Shown: positions 29,350 to 37,687 of the stretch, piece by piece | Layout of the letters: each line of letters starts with the position of its first letter | How positions within the stretch are numbered: the stretch's first letter is position 1 | DNA from: Rhizobium alarense | GTDB taxonomy: Bacteria; Pseudomonadota; Alphaproteobacteria; Rhizobiales; Rhizobiaceae | Length of the DNA stretch: 56,344 nt | Direction: 5' to 3' | NCBI RefSeq assembly: GCF_021555155.1 | Contig: NZ_JAKGBU010000004.1 | Location: 1-56,344 of the forward strand | Position numbers and translations under genes: made by a program | The notes under the pieces: model-generated | Seen by the model: the letters and a program-made list of their open reading frames with translations, nothing else | Databases searched by the model: none | What the model was told of the DNA's origin: nothing

Positions 29350-30396
29350 ATGGCCGCAAGCCGCGCCTACGATCCGCACCGCAAATGGGAACCGCGTAGC
29401 GCGCCGAAGCCCGGCGAGGGCGGACGCACCTCCGCGATGATCGCCTCGCTGGCCGCGGAAGGCTACGAGACCGTCTCCGCACCCTTCGGCCACGCGCTGG
29501 TCGCGGAAGCCAGGAAGAACGACCGCATCGTCGGCCTTACCGCCGATCTTGCCAAATACACCGACCTGCACATCTTCGCCGAGGCTTTTCCTGAGCGCTT
29601 CTACCAGATGGGCATGGCCGAGCAGGTGATGATCTCGGCTGCCGCCGGCATGGCGCGCGAGGGCTTCATACCCTTCGCCACCACCTACGCCGTCTTTGCC
29701 TCACGCCGGGCCTACGATTTCATCGCCATGGCGATCGCCGAGGAATACCTGCCGGTCAAGATCGTCTGTGCGCTGCCGGGGCTCACGACCGGATACGGGC
29801 CGAGCCATCAGGCGACCGAAGACATCGCGATCTTTCGCGGCCTGCCGAACCTCACCATCGTCGATCCCTGCGACGCGATCGACGTGATGGAAGCGGTGCC
29901 GGCGATCGTCGCGCATCCTGGACCGGTCTACATGCGCCTGCCGCGCGGCAAGGTGGCGTCCGTCATCCGCCGCCACTGCCCGGATTACCGGTTCGAACTC
30001 GGCAAGGCCAAGTTACTCCGCGACGGCACGGATGCGCTGGTCATCGCGTCGGGCTTCATGACGATGCGCGCGCTTGATGCGGCCGAGGAGATGGCGCGCG
30101 ACGGCATTTCTGTCGCCGTGCTGCATTGCCCGACGATCAAGCCGCTCGACACCGAAACCATCCTGGCCGAGGCCGGCAGGGGCGGGCGGCTGGTCGTTAC
30201 GGCGGAAAACCACACCAAGGTCGGCGGCCTCGGCGAGGCGGTCGCTTCGACGCTGCTGACCAACGGCGTGACCCCGACATTCCGCATGATCGGCCTGCCG
30301 GACCGGTTCCTCGATGCAGGCGCGCTGCCGACGCTGCACGACCGCTACGGCATCTCGACCGCCGCGATGGTGACGCAGATCCGCGACTGGCTCTGA
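29350..30396 (+). CDS. transketolase-like enzyme, C-terminal (pyrimidine-binding) subunit
   Basis: A 348-residue partner of the preceding subunit. It carries the pyrimidine-binding domain with the catalytic Glu that activates thiamine (E91 in FYQMGMAEQVMISAAAGMA), then the transketolase C-terminal domain (GFMTMRALDAAEEMARDGIS, ENHTKVGGLGEAV). GGGAGGAAAGTACC precedes the chosen ATG, fourteen bases after the first subunit's stop; the longer in-frame start at 29290 overlaps that gene. The GLTTGYGPSHQATEDIAIFR loop, with the phosphate- or donor-binding His, is present. Substrate is not evident. Confidence 0.9.
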   Translation: MAASRAYDPHRKWEPRSAPKPGEGGRTSAMIASLAAEGYETVSAPFGHALVAEARKNDRIVGLTADLAKYTDLHIFAEAFPERFYQMGMAEQVMISAAAGMAREGFIPFATTYAVFASRRAYDFIAMAIAEEYLPVKIVCALPGLTTGYGPSHQATEDIAIFRGLPNLTIVDPCDAIDVMEAVPAIVAHPGPVYMRLPRGKVASVIRRHCPDYRFELGKAKLLRDGTDALVIASGFMTMRALDAAEEMARDGISVAVLHCPTIKPLDTETILAEAGRGGRLVVTAENHTKVGGLGEAVASTLLTNGVTPTFRMIGLPDRFLDAGALPTLHDRYGISTAAMVTQIRDWL

Positions 30397-30461
30397 CACG
30401 GTTTCAACGAATACATCGCCCGCGACAGGCGTCGGGGCTTGAGACTCAAGGGAGAACATCC

Positions 30462-31220
30462 ATGGCTACAGCGCTGCTCCAGGGCAAATTCGCCGTCGTC
30501 ACCGGCGCGGCTTCGAAGCGCGGGCTCGGCAAGGCAACCGCGAAGCTTTTCGCCGAGCACGGCGCGACGGTCGCCATCCTCGATCTCGACGAAACGGCCG
30601 CCAAGGAGGCTGCCGCCGATCTCGGACCGCAGCATGTCGGCATGGCCTGCGACGTCACCGATCTCGACGGCGTCAAGGCGGTGATGGACAGGCTCGCCGC
30701 CACCTGGGGCGCGATCGACATCCTCGTCAACAATGCCGGCATCACCCAGCCACTCAAGATCATGGAGATCGCGCCGAAGAATTACGACGCGGTGCTCGAC
30801 GTCAACCTGCGCGGCACGCTCTATTGCAGCCAGGCGGTCATTCCGCACATGCGCGCGCGCAAGGAAGGCAGGATCGTCAACCTCTCCTCGGTTTCCGCCC
30901 AGCGCGGCGGCGGCATCTTCGGCGGCCCGCATTATTCGGCGGCCAAGGCCGGCGTGCTCGGGCTCACCAAGGCGATGGCGCGTGAGCTGGCGCCCGACAA
31001 TGTGCGCGTCAACGCCATCTGCCCCGGCTTCATCGCGACCGACATCACCGCCGGCCTGCTGACGCCGGAAAAGCTCGTCGAGATCAAGGCCGGCATCCCG
31101 ATGGGCCGGCCGGGCACGGCCGAGGACGTCGCCGGCTGCGCGCTGTTCCTCGCCTCCGACCTCTCGGCCTATGTCACCGGCTCCGAGGTCGACGTCAACG
31201 GCGGCTCGCTGATCCATTGA
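30462..31220 (+). CDS. short-chain dehydrogenase/reductase
   Basis: A 252-residue classical SDR. The cofactor motif TGAASKRGLG (14-23), NNAG (90-93), catalytic Ser in LSSVSAQRGG (about 142-144), and Y158/K162 in HYSAAKAG are present; an Asp-Leu-Asp at 41-43 suggests NAD+ preference. The end (GSEVDVNGGSLIH) is typical. AAGGGAG lies nine bases before the ATG. In this operon it probably oxidises a polyol or sugar hydroxyl to make the ketose used by the transketolase, or reduces an aldehyde product. The substrate cannot be read from the sequence. Confidence 0.88.
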   Translation: MATALLQGKFAVVTGAASKRGLGKATAKLFAEHGATVAILDLDETAAKEAAADLGPQHVGMACDVTDLDGVKAVMDRLAATWGAIDILVNNAGITQPLKIMEIAPKNYDAVLDVNLRGTLYCSQAVIPHMRARKEGRIVNLSSVSAQRGGGIFGGPHYSAAKAGVLGLTKAMARELAPDNVRVNAICPGFIATDITAGLLTPEKLVEIKAGIPMGRPGTAEDVAGCALFLASDLSAYVTGSEVDVNGGSLIH

Positions 31221-31248
31221 TCCGCGCGCGGATGTCCGGGAGGGCGGC

Positions 31249-32073
31249 ATGAAACTGGGCTTGGGAAGCTACGCCTTCCGCTGGTCGATCGGCATCCGGG
31301 ACCTGCAGCCGGAAACGCCGATGACGGCCATGGCGGTGCTGGAGATCGCGCATGATCACGGGCTGGCGCTCGTGCAATATGCCGACAACCTGCCGCTCGA
31401 CCGCCTGACGGCGGACGAGCACCGGGCGCTGAAGGCCCGCGCGGACGGGTACGGCATGACGCTGGAACTCGGAACGCAATCCTTCGATGCCGAGGAGCTG
31501 GCGCGCTACATCCCGATCGGCGAGCGCATCGGCGCGAGGATCCTGCGCGTGGCGCTCGACGCCGACGACGCTCTTGTCCCGGTACCGGAGCTTGCGGCCC
31601 AGATCCGCGAATTGCTGCCGGACGGCAAGCGCGCCGGCCTGCGCTTTGCCATCGAGAACCACTTCAACTACCCCTCGCCGCGCATCGTGGATCTGCTCGA
31701 TACCGTCGCCGACGATGCGCTCGGCGTCTGCCTCGACGTCGCGAATTCGATCTGCGCCGGCGAATGGCCGATGACGACGGTGAAGATGCTCGCGCCCTAC
31801 GCGATCAACCTGCACCTGAAGGACTACCACATCGTGCCCGACCCCTACGGCGTCGGCTTCCGCATCGTCGGCACGCCGCTCGGCGAGGGGCGGGCGGAAA
31901 TCGGCGAAATCCTTAGCTGCCTTGCCCACTGCCCTGATGACATGAGTGTCATCCTCGAGCACTGGTTGCCGCAGACCGACGACATGGTAGCGACGCGGCG
32001 GCTGGAGCACGAGTGGCTCGGCCGGACGGTTGCCGCGGCAAAGCGGCTCGTTCTCCGCAGGCACGCGGCCTGA
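31249..32073 (+). CDS. TIM-barrel sugar isomerase/epimerase-like protein
   Basis: A 274-residue protein of the xylose-isomerase-like TIM-barrel family (AP endonuclease 2 fold). It begins KLGLGSYAFRWSIGI; the metal ligands are visible as Glu in FAIENHFNYPSPR, Asp in VCLDVANSIC, His in INLHLKDYH and Glu in SVILEHWLP. Family members isomerise or epimerise small sugars and 2-oxo acids (hydroxypyruvate isomerase, 2-oxo-tetronate isomerase, apiose isomerase); a few decarboxylate 3-oxo sugar acids. GGGAGGGCGGC precedes the ATG. The location between SDR and dihydroxyacetone kinase suggests it prepares the ketose for the transketolase or acts on its product. Confidence 0.82.
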   Translation: MKLGLGSYAFRWSIGIRDLQPETPMTAMAVLEIAHDHGLALVQYADNLPLDRLTADEHRALKARADGYGMTLELGTQSFDAEELARYIPIGERIGARILRVALDADDALVPVPELAAQIRELLPDGKRAGLRFAIENHFNYPSPRIVDLLDTVADDALGVCLDVANSICAGEWPMTTVKMLAPYAINLHLKDYHIVPDPYGVGFRIVGTPLGEGRAEIGEILSCLAHCPDDMSVILEHWLPQTDDMVATRRLEHEWLGRTVAAAKRLVLRRHAA

Positions 32074-32152
32074 CGGGTTCAGAGAACAAGACGACATATG
32101 AGGCCGATGCCGGCCTTGACGGACGCAAGGCGTCCGGGAGGAGAAGCACGCC

Positions 32153-33901
32153 ATGACGATCAGGACGAAGAAGCTCATCAATGCGCCGGAAGACATCATC
32201 CCCGAATTCATCGAGGGTCTGGTCGGCGCCTATCCCGATCTGCTGACCGTCGAGGGTTCGACGGGCCGCGCCGTCGTCGCGCGTCATGGCCCGCGCGACG
32301 GCAAGGTGGGAATCGTCATCGGCGGCGGCTCGGGTCATGAACCCGCCTTCGCCGGCTATGTCGGTCGTGGCCTTGCCGATGCGGCGGCTGTCGGCAATGT
32401 CTTCGCGTCGCCCTCGCCGGAGCAGATCCTTGATGCCGGGCGCGCGGCCGATGGCGGGGCAGGGGTGGTGTTCCTGTACGGAAACTATACCGGCGACGTC
32501 CTGAACTTCACCATGGCAGCCGAGGAACTGGCCGCCGAAGGCACGCCGATCCGCCACATCGCGGTCACCGACGACGTCGCGTCCGCGCCGTATAACCGCC
32601 GCAGCGAACGCCGCGGCGTCGCTGGCGACTTCTTCGTCTTCAAGTGTGCAGGTGCGGCGGCCGATCGCGGCGAGCCGCTGGAACGGGTCGAAGCCTTGGC
32701 CCGCCTTGCCAACGACCGTTGCCGTTCGATGGGCGTGGCGCTCGGCGCCTGCTCGCTGCCGCAGACCGGCACGCCGAATTTCGAAATTGGACCCGGAGAC
32801 ATGGAAATCGGCATGGGCCTGCATGGCGAACCGGGCATGCGGCGGGAACCGCTTGCTACCGCCGATACCGTCACGGACGTCCTGATGGAGCCGATCCTTT
32901 CGGAACTCGACCTGACGGAAGGCGATCGCGTCGCCGTGCTTGTCAACGGCCTCGGTGCGACGACCCAGCTCGAGCTCTTCGTGCTCTTCCGCCGTGTGCG
33001 GCAAATCCTCGAGGCCCGTGACGTTGCCATCCACGCAAGTTGGGTCGGCGAATATGCGACCTCGCTCGAAATGGCCGGCGCGTCCGTGACGCTGCTGAAA
33101 CTCGACGAGACCCTGACCCCGCTGCTCGATCATCCGTGCAGGACGCCGGCCCTGACCGTCGGGGCGGCGCCTGAGCCGATCGCCGGTGCGACCCGGAGCG
33201 CACGGCAAATGCGTGCCGCCAAGAGGGCGACAGCGGTTGATCGCCTGTCATTGAAGCAGGGTGGGCGGATTGCGCCCACGACTTTCCGTGGGTCGATGAT
33301 GGCAGTGGCGGAAGCCATCCGGCGGGAAAGGGACTGGCTGTCGCAACTCGACGGGGTCATCGGCGACGGCGATCACGGTATCACTATGGACACCGGCTGG
33401 ACCGCGGTCACCGCCGCTCTTGCCGCATTGCCGGCGGATGCAACGATCTCGGAAATCTGCGAGACGATCGCCCACGCCTTTCTCACCGCCGTCGGCGCCT
33501 CCTCCGGCCCGCTCTACGCCGAAGCCTTCCGCAGCGCCGGCGCGGCGGTTTCCGATCGGCTGGACCTCGACGGTCCCGCCCTTGCGGCCTGGGTCAAGGG
33601 CATGAGCGACGGTATCCTCGCCCGCGGCGGCGCGAAGCCAGGCGACAAGACAATGATCGACGCCTGGGTGCCGGCAGCGCTGGCCGCAGCCGACGCGGCC
33701 GATCGGGGTATGGATGAGAGCGCCGTGCTTGAGGCAGCGCGCGACGCGGCCAGGGCCGGCATGCACGACACCGCGGAGATCGAGAGCCGTTGCGGCCGCT
33801 CGGCGAAGCTTGGCGCACGCTCGCTCGGCCACATCGATCCCGGCGCGGCTTCGGCGAGTGTCATGCTCGCGGCGATGTGCAGCGTATTGGCGCTGCGATG
33901 A
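32153..33901 (+). CDS. dihydroxyacetone kinase family protein (DhaK-DhaL fusion)
   Basis: A 582-residue ATP-dependent ketose kinase of the single-chain type. The DhaK domain (1-330) has GGGSGHEPAFAGYVG with H62 and GLHGEPG with H224, the latter at the position that binds the ketone covalently in known DhaK proteins. The DhaL domain (about 375-582) has the Mg-ATP motif VIGDGDHGITMDTG. It would phosphorylate dihydroxyacetone to DHAP, though relatives act on L-erythrulose and other small ketoses. GGGAGGAG precedes the ATG by about nine bases. As the last gene after the transketolase it would capture a three- or four-carbon ketose released there. Confidence 0.9.
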   Translation: MTIRTKKLINAPEDIIPEFIEGLVGAYPDLLTVEGSTGRAVVARHGPRDGKVGIVIGGGSGHEPAFAGYVGRGLADAAAVGNVFASPSPEQILDAGRAADGGAGVVFLYGNYTGDVLNFTMAAEELAAEGTPIRHIAVTDDVASAPYNRRSERRGVAGDFFVFKCAGAAADRGEPLERVEALARLANDRCRSMGVALGACSLPQTGTPNFEIGPGDMEIGMGLHGEPGMRREPLATADTVTDVLMEPILSELDLTEGDRVAVLVNGLGATTQLELFVLFRRVRQILEARDVAIHASWVGEYATSLEMAGASVTLLKLDETLTPLLDHPCRTPALTVGAAPEPIAGATRSARQMRAAKRATAVDRLSLKQGGRIAPTTFRGSMMAVAEAIRRERDWLSQLDGVIGDGDHGITMDTGWTAVTAALAALPADATISEICETIAHAFLTAVGASSGPLYAEAFRSAGAAVSDRLDLDGPALAAWVKGMSDGILARGGAKPGDKTMIDAWVPAALAAADAADRGMDESAVLEAARDAARAGMHDTAEIESRCGRSAKLGARSLGHIDPGAASASVMLAAMCSVLALR

Positions 33902-33978
33902 GGTGCCCGCAGTCGATGCGTTGCGCCGTTGCACCGCGACTGGAGCGGCGCTGTCCTCCCGCAGAGCCCTGCGCTGAC

Positions 33979-34008
33979 TAGGATGGGGCCTTCCCGGCCA
34001 TCATCCTA
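33979..34008. terminator. hairpin between converging genes
   Basis: TAGGATG at 33979-33985 pairs with CATCCTA at 34002-34008, with a further GGCC/GGCC pair inside and a TTCCC loop. It lies between the kinase stop and the converging dctD-like gene, whose stop is in the right arm. There is no T run, so it is only a probable bidirectional terminator. Confidence 0.45.
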
Positions 34009-35364
34009 CTCATTCGCGGAGTTCGACAACTTCCGCAATGCCTGAAGACCGTAGCGGGCGACCTTTTCGTTGAGCGTGCGATGGGGGATTTGCAGGGCCA
34101 TGGCGGCGCGCGCGGCGTTGCCGTCGTGTTTTTCAAGCGCCTCCCGGATGAGATGCGTCTCGTAGGCGGCCAGCCGATCCGGCAGGGGCAGATCCTGTGC
34201 CATATCGGCTGTCCGGCCGGAGGATGGCCAGGGGTCATCGAGGCCCAATGCAAAGCGTTCCGCCCGCGCCTTGAGCTCACGGACATTGCCGCGCCACTCC
34301 TCCTGCTGCAGGCGGTCTGCCAAATCGGCCGGCACGGCGCGTTCCGCGCGACCATAGCGGCGGGCGGCAAGCGATGCGAAGTGACCGAACAGCAGGCCGA
34401 TATCATTCCTGCGCTGCCGGAGCGGCGGGATGCGCACGTCGACGGTCGCCAACCGGTAGAACAGATCCTCGCGAAAACGTCCGGCGAGAATATCGGCGGA
34501 AAGATCGCTTTTGGCCGCTGCAACGATGCGCACGTCGACCGGTCTCACACGGTTCTCGCCGAGCCGCTCGATCGCCCGTTCCTGCAGCACGCGCAGTATT
34601 TTCGCCTGCAGGCCAAGCGGCATCGACTCGATCTCGTCGAGAAAGATGGTGCCGCCGGCCGCATATTCGAACTTGCCCTTGCGGTCCGAAATCGCGCCGG
34701 TAAACGCGCCTTTCGCGTGGCCGAAGACTTCGCTTTCGAAAATGGTCTCCGGCAGCGCCCCGCAGTTGATCGCGACAAACGGGCCGGAGGCGCGGCGCGA
34801 CTGGTGGTGCAGAGCCTGCGCCACCAGTTCCTTGCCCGTCCCCGTTTCACCGATGATCAGTACGTCTATGTCGACATCGGCAAGCGTGGCGATCCGGCTG
34901 CGCAGGTCCCGGATCGGCATGCTGTCGCCCACGATGTTTCCCGCCTTCCCACCCTCTCGGACAAGGCCTTGCAGCCGCTCGATCTCCTGCTTCATCCGCC
35001 GCTTCTCGACAGCCTTGTCGAGGACGGAAAGCAGCCGGTCGGCATCGTAAGGCTTTTCGATGAAATCCTCGGCCCCCTGTTTCATCGCCTGCACGGCAAG
35101 TGTCACATCGCCATGCGCGGTCATCAGGATGACCGGAACCTCCCGCTTCTGGCGTACGATCGAGTTCAAAAGCGTCATTCCGTCGATGCCCGGCATGCGC
35201 AAGTCGGTCACCACGACGTCCGGTTCTTCGCGCTGCAAGGCCTGAAACGCCTCTTCCGGCCGGTGGAAGGCATCGACCGAAAACCCGCTGACGGCCAGCC
35301 AGTCCGCCGCGGCCTTCAGCAAGTCGCGGTCATCATCCACGAGCAGCACGCGCCCGCGGCTCAT
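34006..35364 (-). CDS. dctD: NtrC-family response regulator (DctD-like)
   Basis: A 452-residue sigma-54 activator. The receiver domain (1-120) has the phosphoacceptor D54 in VVVTDLRMPG. The AAA+ domain has Walker A GETGTGKE (172-179), the sigma-54 contact loop GAFTGA (219-224) and a Walker B IFLDEIE. A Fis-type HTH closes the protein (NAARAAMALQIPHRTLNEKV). It would drive a sigma-54 promoter once phosphorylated by its partner kinase. The ATG overlaps the kinase stop by four bases. A good sigma-54 promoter lies upstream of the nearby TAXI transporter, the probable target. The dctD name is by family and the natural ligand may not be a C4-dicarboxylate. Confidence 0.9.
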   Translation of the reverse strand: MSRGRVLLVDDDRDLLKAAADWLAVSGFSVDAFHRPEEAFQALQREEPDVVVTDLRMPGIDGMTLLNSIVRQKREVPVILMTAHGDVTLAVQAMKQGAEDFIEKPYDADRLLSVLDKAVEKRRMKQEIERLQGLVREGGKAGNIVGDSMPIRDLRSRIATLADVDIDVLIIGETGTGKELVAQALHHQSRRASGPFVAINCGALPETIFESEVFGHAKGAFTGAISDRKGKFEYAAGGTIFLDEIESMPLGLQAKILRVLQERAIERLGENRVRPVDVRIVAAAKSDLSADILAGRFREDLFYRLATVDVRIPPLRQRRNDIGLLFGHFASLAARRYGRAERAVPADLADRLQQEEWRGNVRELKARAERFALGLDDPWPSSGRTADMAQDLPLPDRLAAYETHLIREALEKHDGNAARAAMALQIPHRTLNEKVARYGLQALRKLSNSANE

Positions 35365-37217
35365 TGGGCCGCTTCCAGGGTCGGGTCGCCGCGTCTGCCG
35401 AGCGGTACGGAAACCGTCGCGCATGTTCCGCCGCCCGGCACCTCTGCGAAACGGATTTCGCCGCCGCATTCCCGAACGATCGTCGTCGCGATCGACAGGC
35501 CGAGTCCCAGCCCCCCGCCCGTCAGCTTCGTCGTGAAGAAGGGCTCGAGAATGCGATCGCGATGCTCCGGCGCAATGCCCGATCCGTTGTCGACGATGGC
35601 GACTTCGACGCAGTCGTCATCGTGCGTTCGCCGGATGGCGACTGCGGGGTCGGGCCGCCCTTCCACCGCATCGAGTGCATTCAGCAGAAGGTTAAGCATT
35701 GCCTGTTCCAGTTTCAGCGCCACGGCGACGACGACTGGTGACGGTTCCGTCGCCTCGATGACCGGAGTCACGCCGAGGGCTTTTGCGCGAGGCGCAGCGA
35801 GGTCCACGACGTTGCGGATGACCGAGTCGATCGCCACGTCCTCCAGTTCGGATGCGCCCTTGCGGGAAAAGGTCTTCAGATGTTTGACGGTACGCTGCAT
35901 GCGCTTGACGAGCGCGCGTGCATCAAGGAGCCGTTCGCCGACTGCACCTGCCTTGTCCTTGCCGGCCAGCACGCCGGCTGTGGCCAGTGTCGTGTCGAGC
36001 GCGGCGAGCGGCTGGCTGACCTCGTGCACGATCGCCGCCGACATGCGCCCGAGCGCGGCCATCTTCTCCGCGTGGATGAGCCCTTCCTGCGTGCGGCGCA
36101 GTTCTTCTTCGGTTTTCTTGCGCATGTCAATCTCGCAGGCGAGGTCCTGCGTCCGCTCCGTCACCATGCGCTCGAGCAGTTCGCCCTGGCGCAGCCGCAT
36201 GCGGATGAGTTGGGCGCGCTGATGCAGGAAATAAAGGGCGCCGGTCGAAACCAGGCCGGCGATGAGCGCCGCGAGTGCCCAGAACCCGGTGAGCTTTGCC
36301 GTGTCTTCCGTGCTGGTTGCCGCCAGCACCCGCCAACCATCCGGCTCCACGGCAGAGAATCTGGCGAGCAACTGCTGGCCTCCTTCGCCGACCCGCAGCG
36401 ACCGCTCCTCCACTGCACCGGTGGGCATGCCGATGCCCGCCGGCAGAATCGGCTTCGTTGACGCGACGTCGGCGCCCTCATAGGTACGCTCCTCGGCAAG
36501 CCGGATCGCGGCATCGTCACCCAGAGGCACCAGCGGGCGATATTTCCAGTCCGGATTGCCCGACAGGAAGACAATACCCCAGCGATCGGCGATCGCCGTC
36601 TGCACGCCTGCAGCCTCCCAGGTCAGTTCCAACGGCAGCAGGTCCGCTTTCACCACGACCACGATAGGCGGTTTGCCGGCAAGATCGATCCGCGAGGCGA
36701 GGAAATAGCCGGGCTTCTTGGTCGTCACACCGATCGCATAGTAACGTCCGTCGCCATTGCGCATTGCATTTCGGAAATAGGGGCGAAAGCTGTAGTCGTG
36801 CCCGACAAAGCTCTCGGGTGTCGCATGGTTGCTGGCAGCGAGCGTGATGCCACGTTCGTCGAGCACGTAGAGTTCCGCCGGCCCGGCTTGCTTGACAATC
36901 GTTTCGAGGTAGAAGTTGGCGGCGGCGAGTTGGGCCTCGCTTCGCGTGCTTCCTGCCAGCGCGCGGATGCGTGCATCCTCGCCGACGACGACGGGCAGGT
37001 AGCGGAAGCGCTCGATCTCCGTCTGGATTGCCCGATTGGTCAGAACGAGGCTGCGCTGGAGTTGGCTCTCCAGGGTGCTGATCGCGACACCGCTCGCCAG
37101 ATAATACGCGATGAAGGGCGCGACGCATGTCACGACGAGCATGGCGATGGTCATGCGGCCAATGGTGCGCGTCATTCTCGGGTCGAGCCGCCTTCGGGTC
37201 TTCCTGTCAATCGACAC
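35361..37217 (-). CDS. dctB: sensor histidine kinase (DctB-like)
   Basis: A 618-residue membrane sensor. TM1 (about 22-46) is followed by a periplasmic double-PAS sensor of about 250 residues, with RFRYLPVVVGEDARIRAL and YFLASRIDLAGKPPIVVVVK typical of DctB. A second TM (GFWALAALIAGLVSTGALYF) and a coiled coil lead to the H-box AAIVHEVSQPLAALD and an ATPase domain with VDNGSGIAPEHRDRILEPFF. The GTG at 37217 has AAGGGA upstream; an ATG at 37175 is an alternative start. It is coupled to the dctD-like gene by an ATGA overlap. It lies directly downstream of the TAXI transporter operon and probably senses the same ligand. Confidence 0.88.
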   Translation of the reverse strand: MSIDRKTRRRLDPRMTRTIGRMTIAMLVVTCVAPFIAYYLASGVAISTLESQLQRSLVLTNRAIQTEIERFRYLPVVVGEDARIRALAGSTRSEAQLAAANFYLETIVKQAGPAELYVLDERGITLAASNHATPESFVGHDYSFRPYFRNAMRNGDGRYYAIGVTTKKPGYFLASRIDLAGKPPIVVVVKADLLPLELTWEAAGVQTAIADRWGIVFLSGNPDWKYRPLVPLGDDAAIRLAEERTYEGADVASTKPILPAGIGMPTGAVEERSLRVGEGGQQLLARFSAVEPDGWRVLAATSTEDTAKLTGFWALAALIAGLVSTGALYFLHQRAQLIRMRLRQGELLERMVTERTQDLACEIDMRKKTEEELRRTQEGLIHAEKMAALGRMSAAIVHEVSQPLAALDTTLATAGVLAGKDKAGAVGERLLDARALVKRMQRTVKHLKTFSRKGASELEDVAIDSVIRNVVDLAAPRAKALGVTPVIEATEPSPVVVAVALKLEQAMLNLLLNALDAVEGRPDPAVAIRRTHDDDCVEVAIVDNGSGIAPEHRDRILEPFFTTKLTGGGLGLGLSIATTIVRECGGEIRFAEVPGGGTCATVSVPLGRRGDPTLEAAQ

Positions 37218-37282
37218 CAGCGTCCCTTTCGCGAAGGGTGAACAGATGGATCCTACTGCCTCGCCCGCCCTCGATCCCGACG

Positions 37283-37687
37283 TCATTGGCCGGCTGTCCG
37301 CTGGCGCCCGGCGTCGGCTTCCCCATCGGTGCAGGGGCGAAGCACGATGGGCTCGCCCGACCGCCGGCCAAGCTCCCGGCATCCGCCGGTGTCGCAGAGC
37401 GTCCAGCCGGAAACGGTGGCTCCCGACGCGGCCAGCACGAGCCGGGGAAGCGGCCCCGTCTGCGGCCGCCATATCCACCAGCCGCCCTCGCGGCGCGCGC
37501 CTTCGCCCGGCTCCATGCCCGCACCCGAACCCTTCACGCGCGCTTCCTCCAGGACCAGGCCGGCTTCCGTCACCGCCCAGCGCTCCCGCCACTCGATCTT
37601 CTCCACCGAATGGGTCCAGCCGAGGGTGAACAGACCGGCGGCAACGGCGATGGCCTTGCCGCTCGCGATGCAGAGCAGGGCACTCAT
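37283..37687 (-). CDS. DUF1850 protein linked to TAXI-TRAP transporter
   Basis: A 134-residue protein. It begins MSALLCIASGKAIAVAAGLF, a hydrophobic signal or anchor. WTHSVEKIEWRERWAVTEAG is the DUF1850 core, in which the Thr-His-Ser-Val-Glu pattern is conserved. The end has two Cys (TLCDTGGCREL). DUF1850 genes are repeatedly found next to TAXI-type TRAP transporters; function is unknown, presumably an extracytoplasmic accessory. The ATG overlaps the permease stop by four bases. Longer in-frame starts lie inside the permease gene and are rejected. Confidence 0.8.
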   Translation of the reverse strand: MSALLCIASGKAIAVAAGLFTLGWTHSVEKIEWRERWAVTEAGLVLEEARVKGSGAGMEPGEGARREGGWWIWRPQTGPLPRLVLAASGATVSGWTLCDTGGCRELGRRSGEPIVLRPCTDGEADAGRQRTAGQ

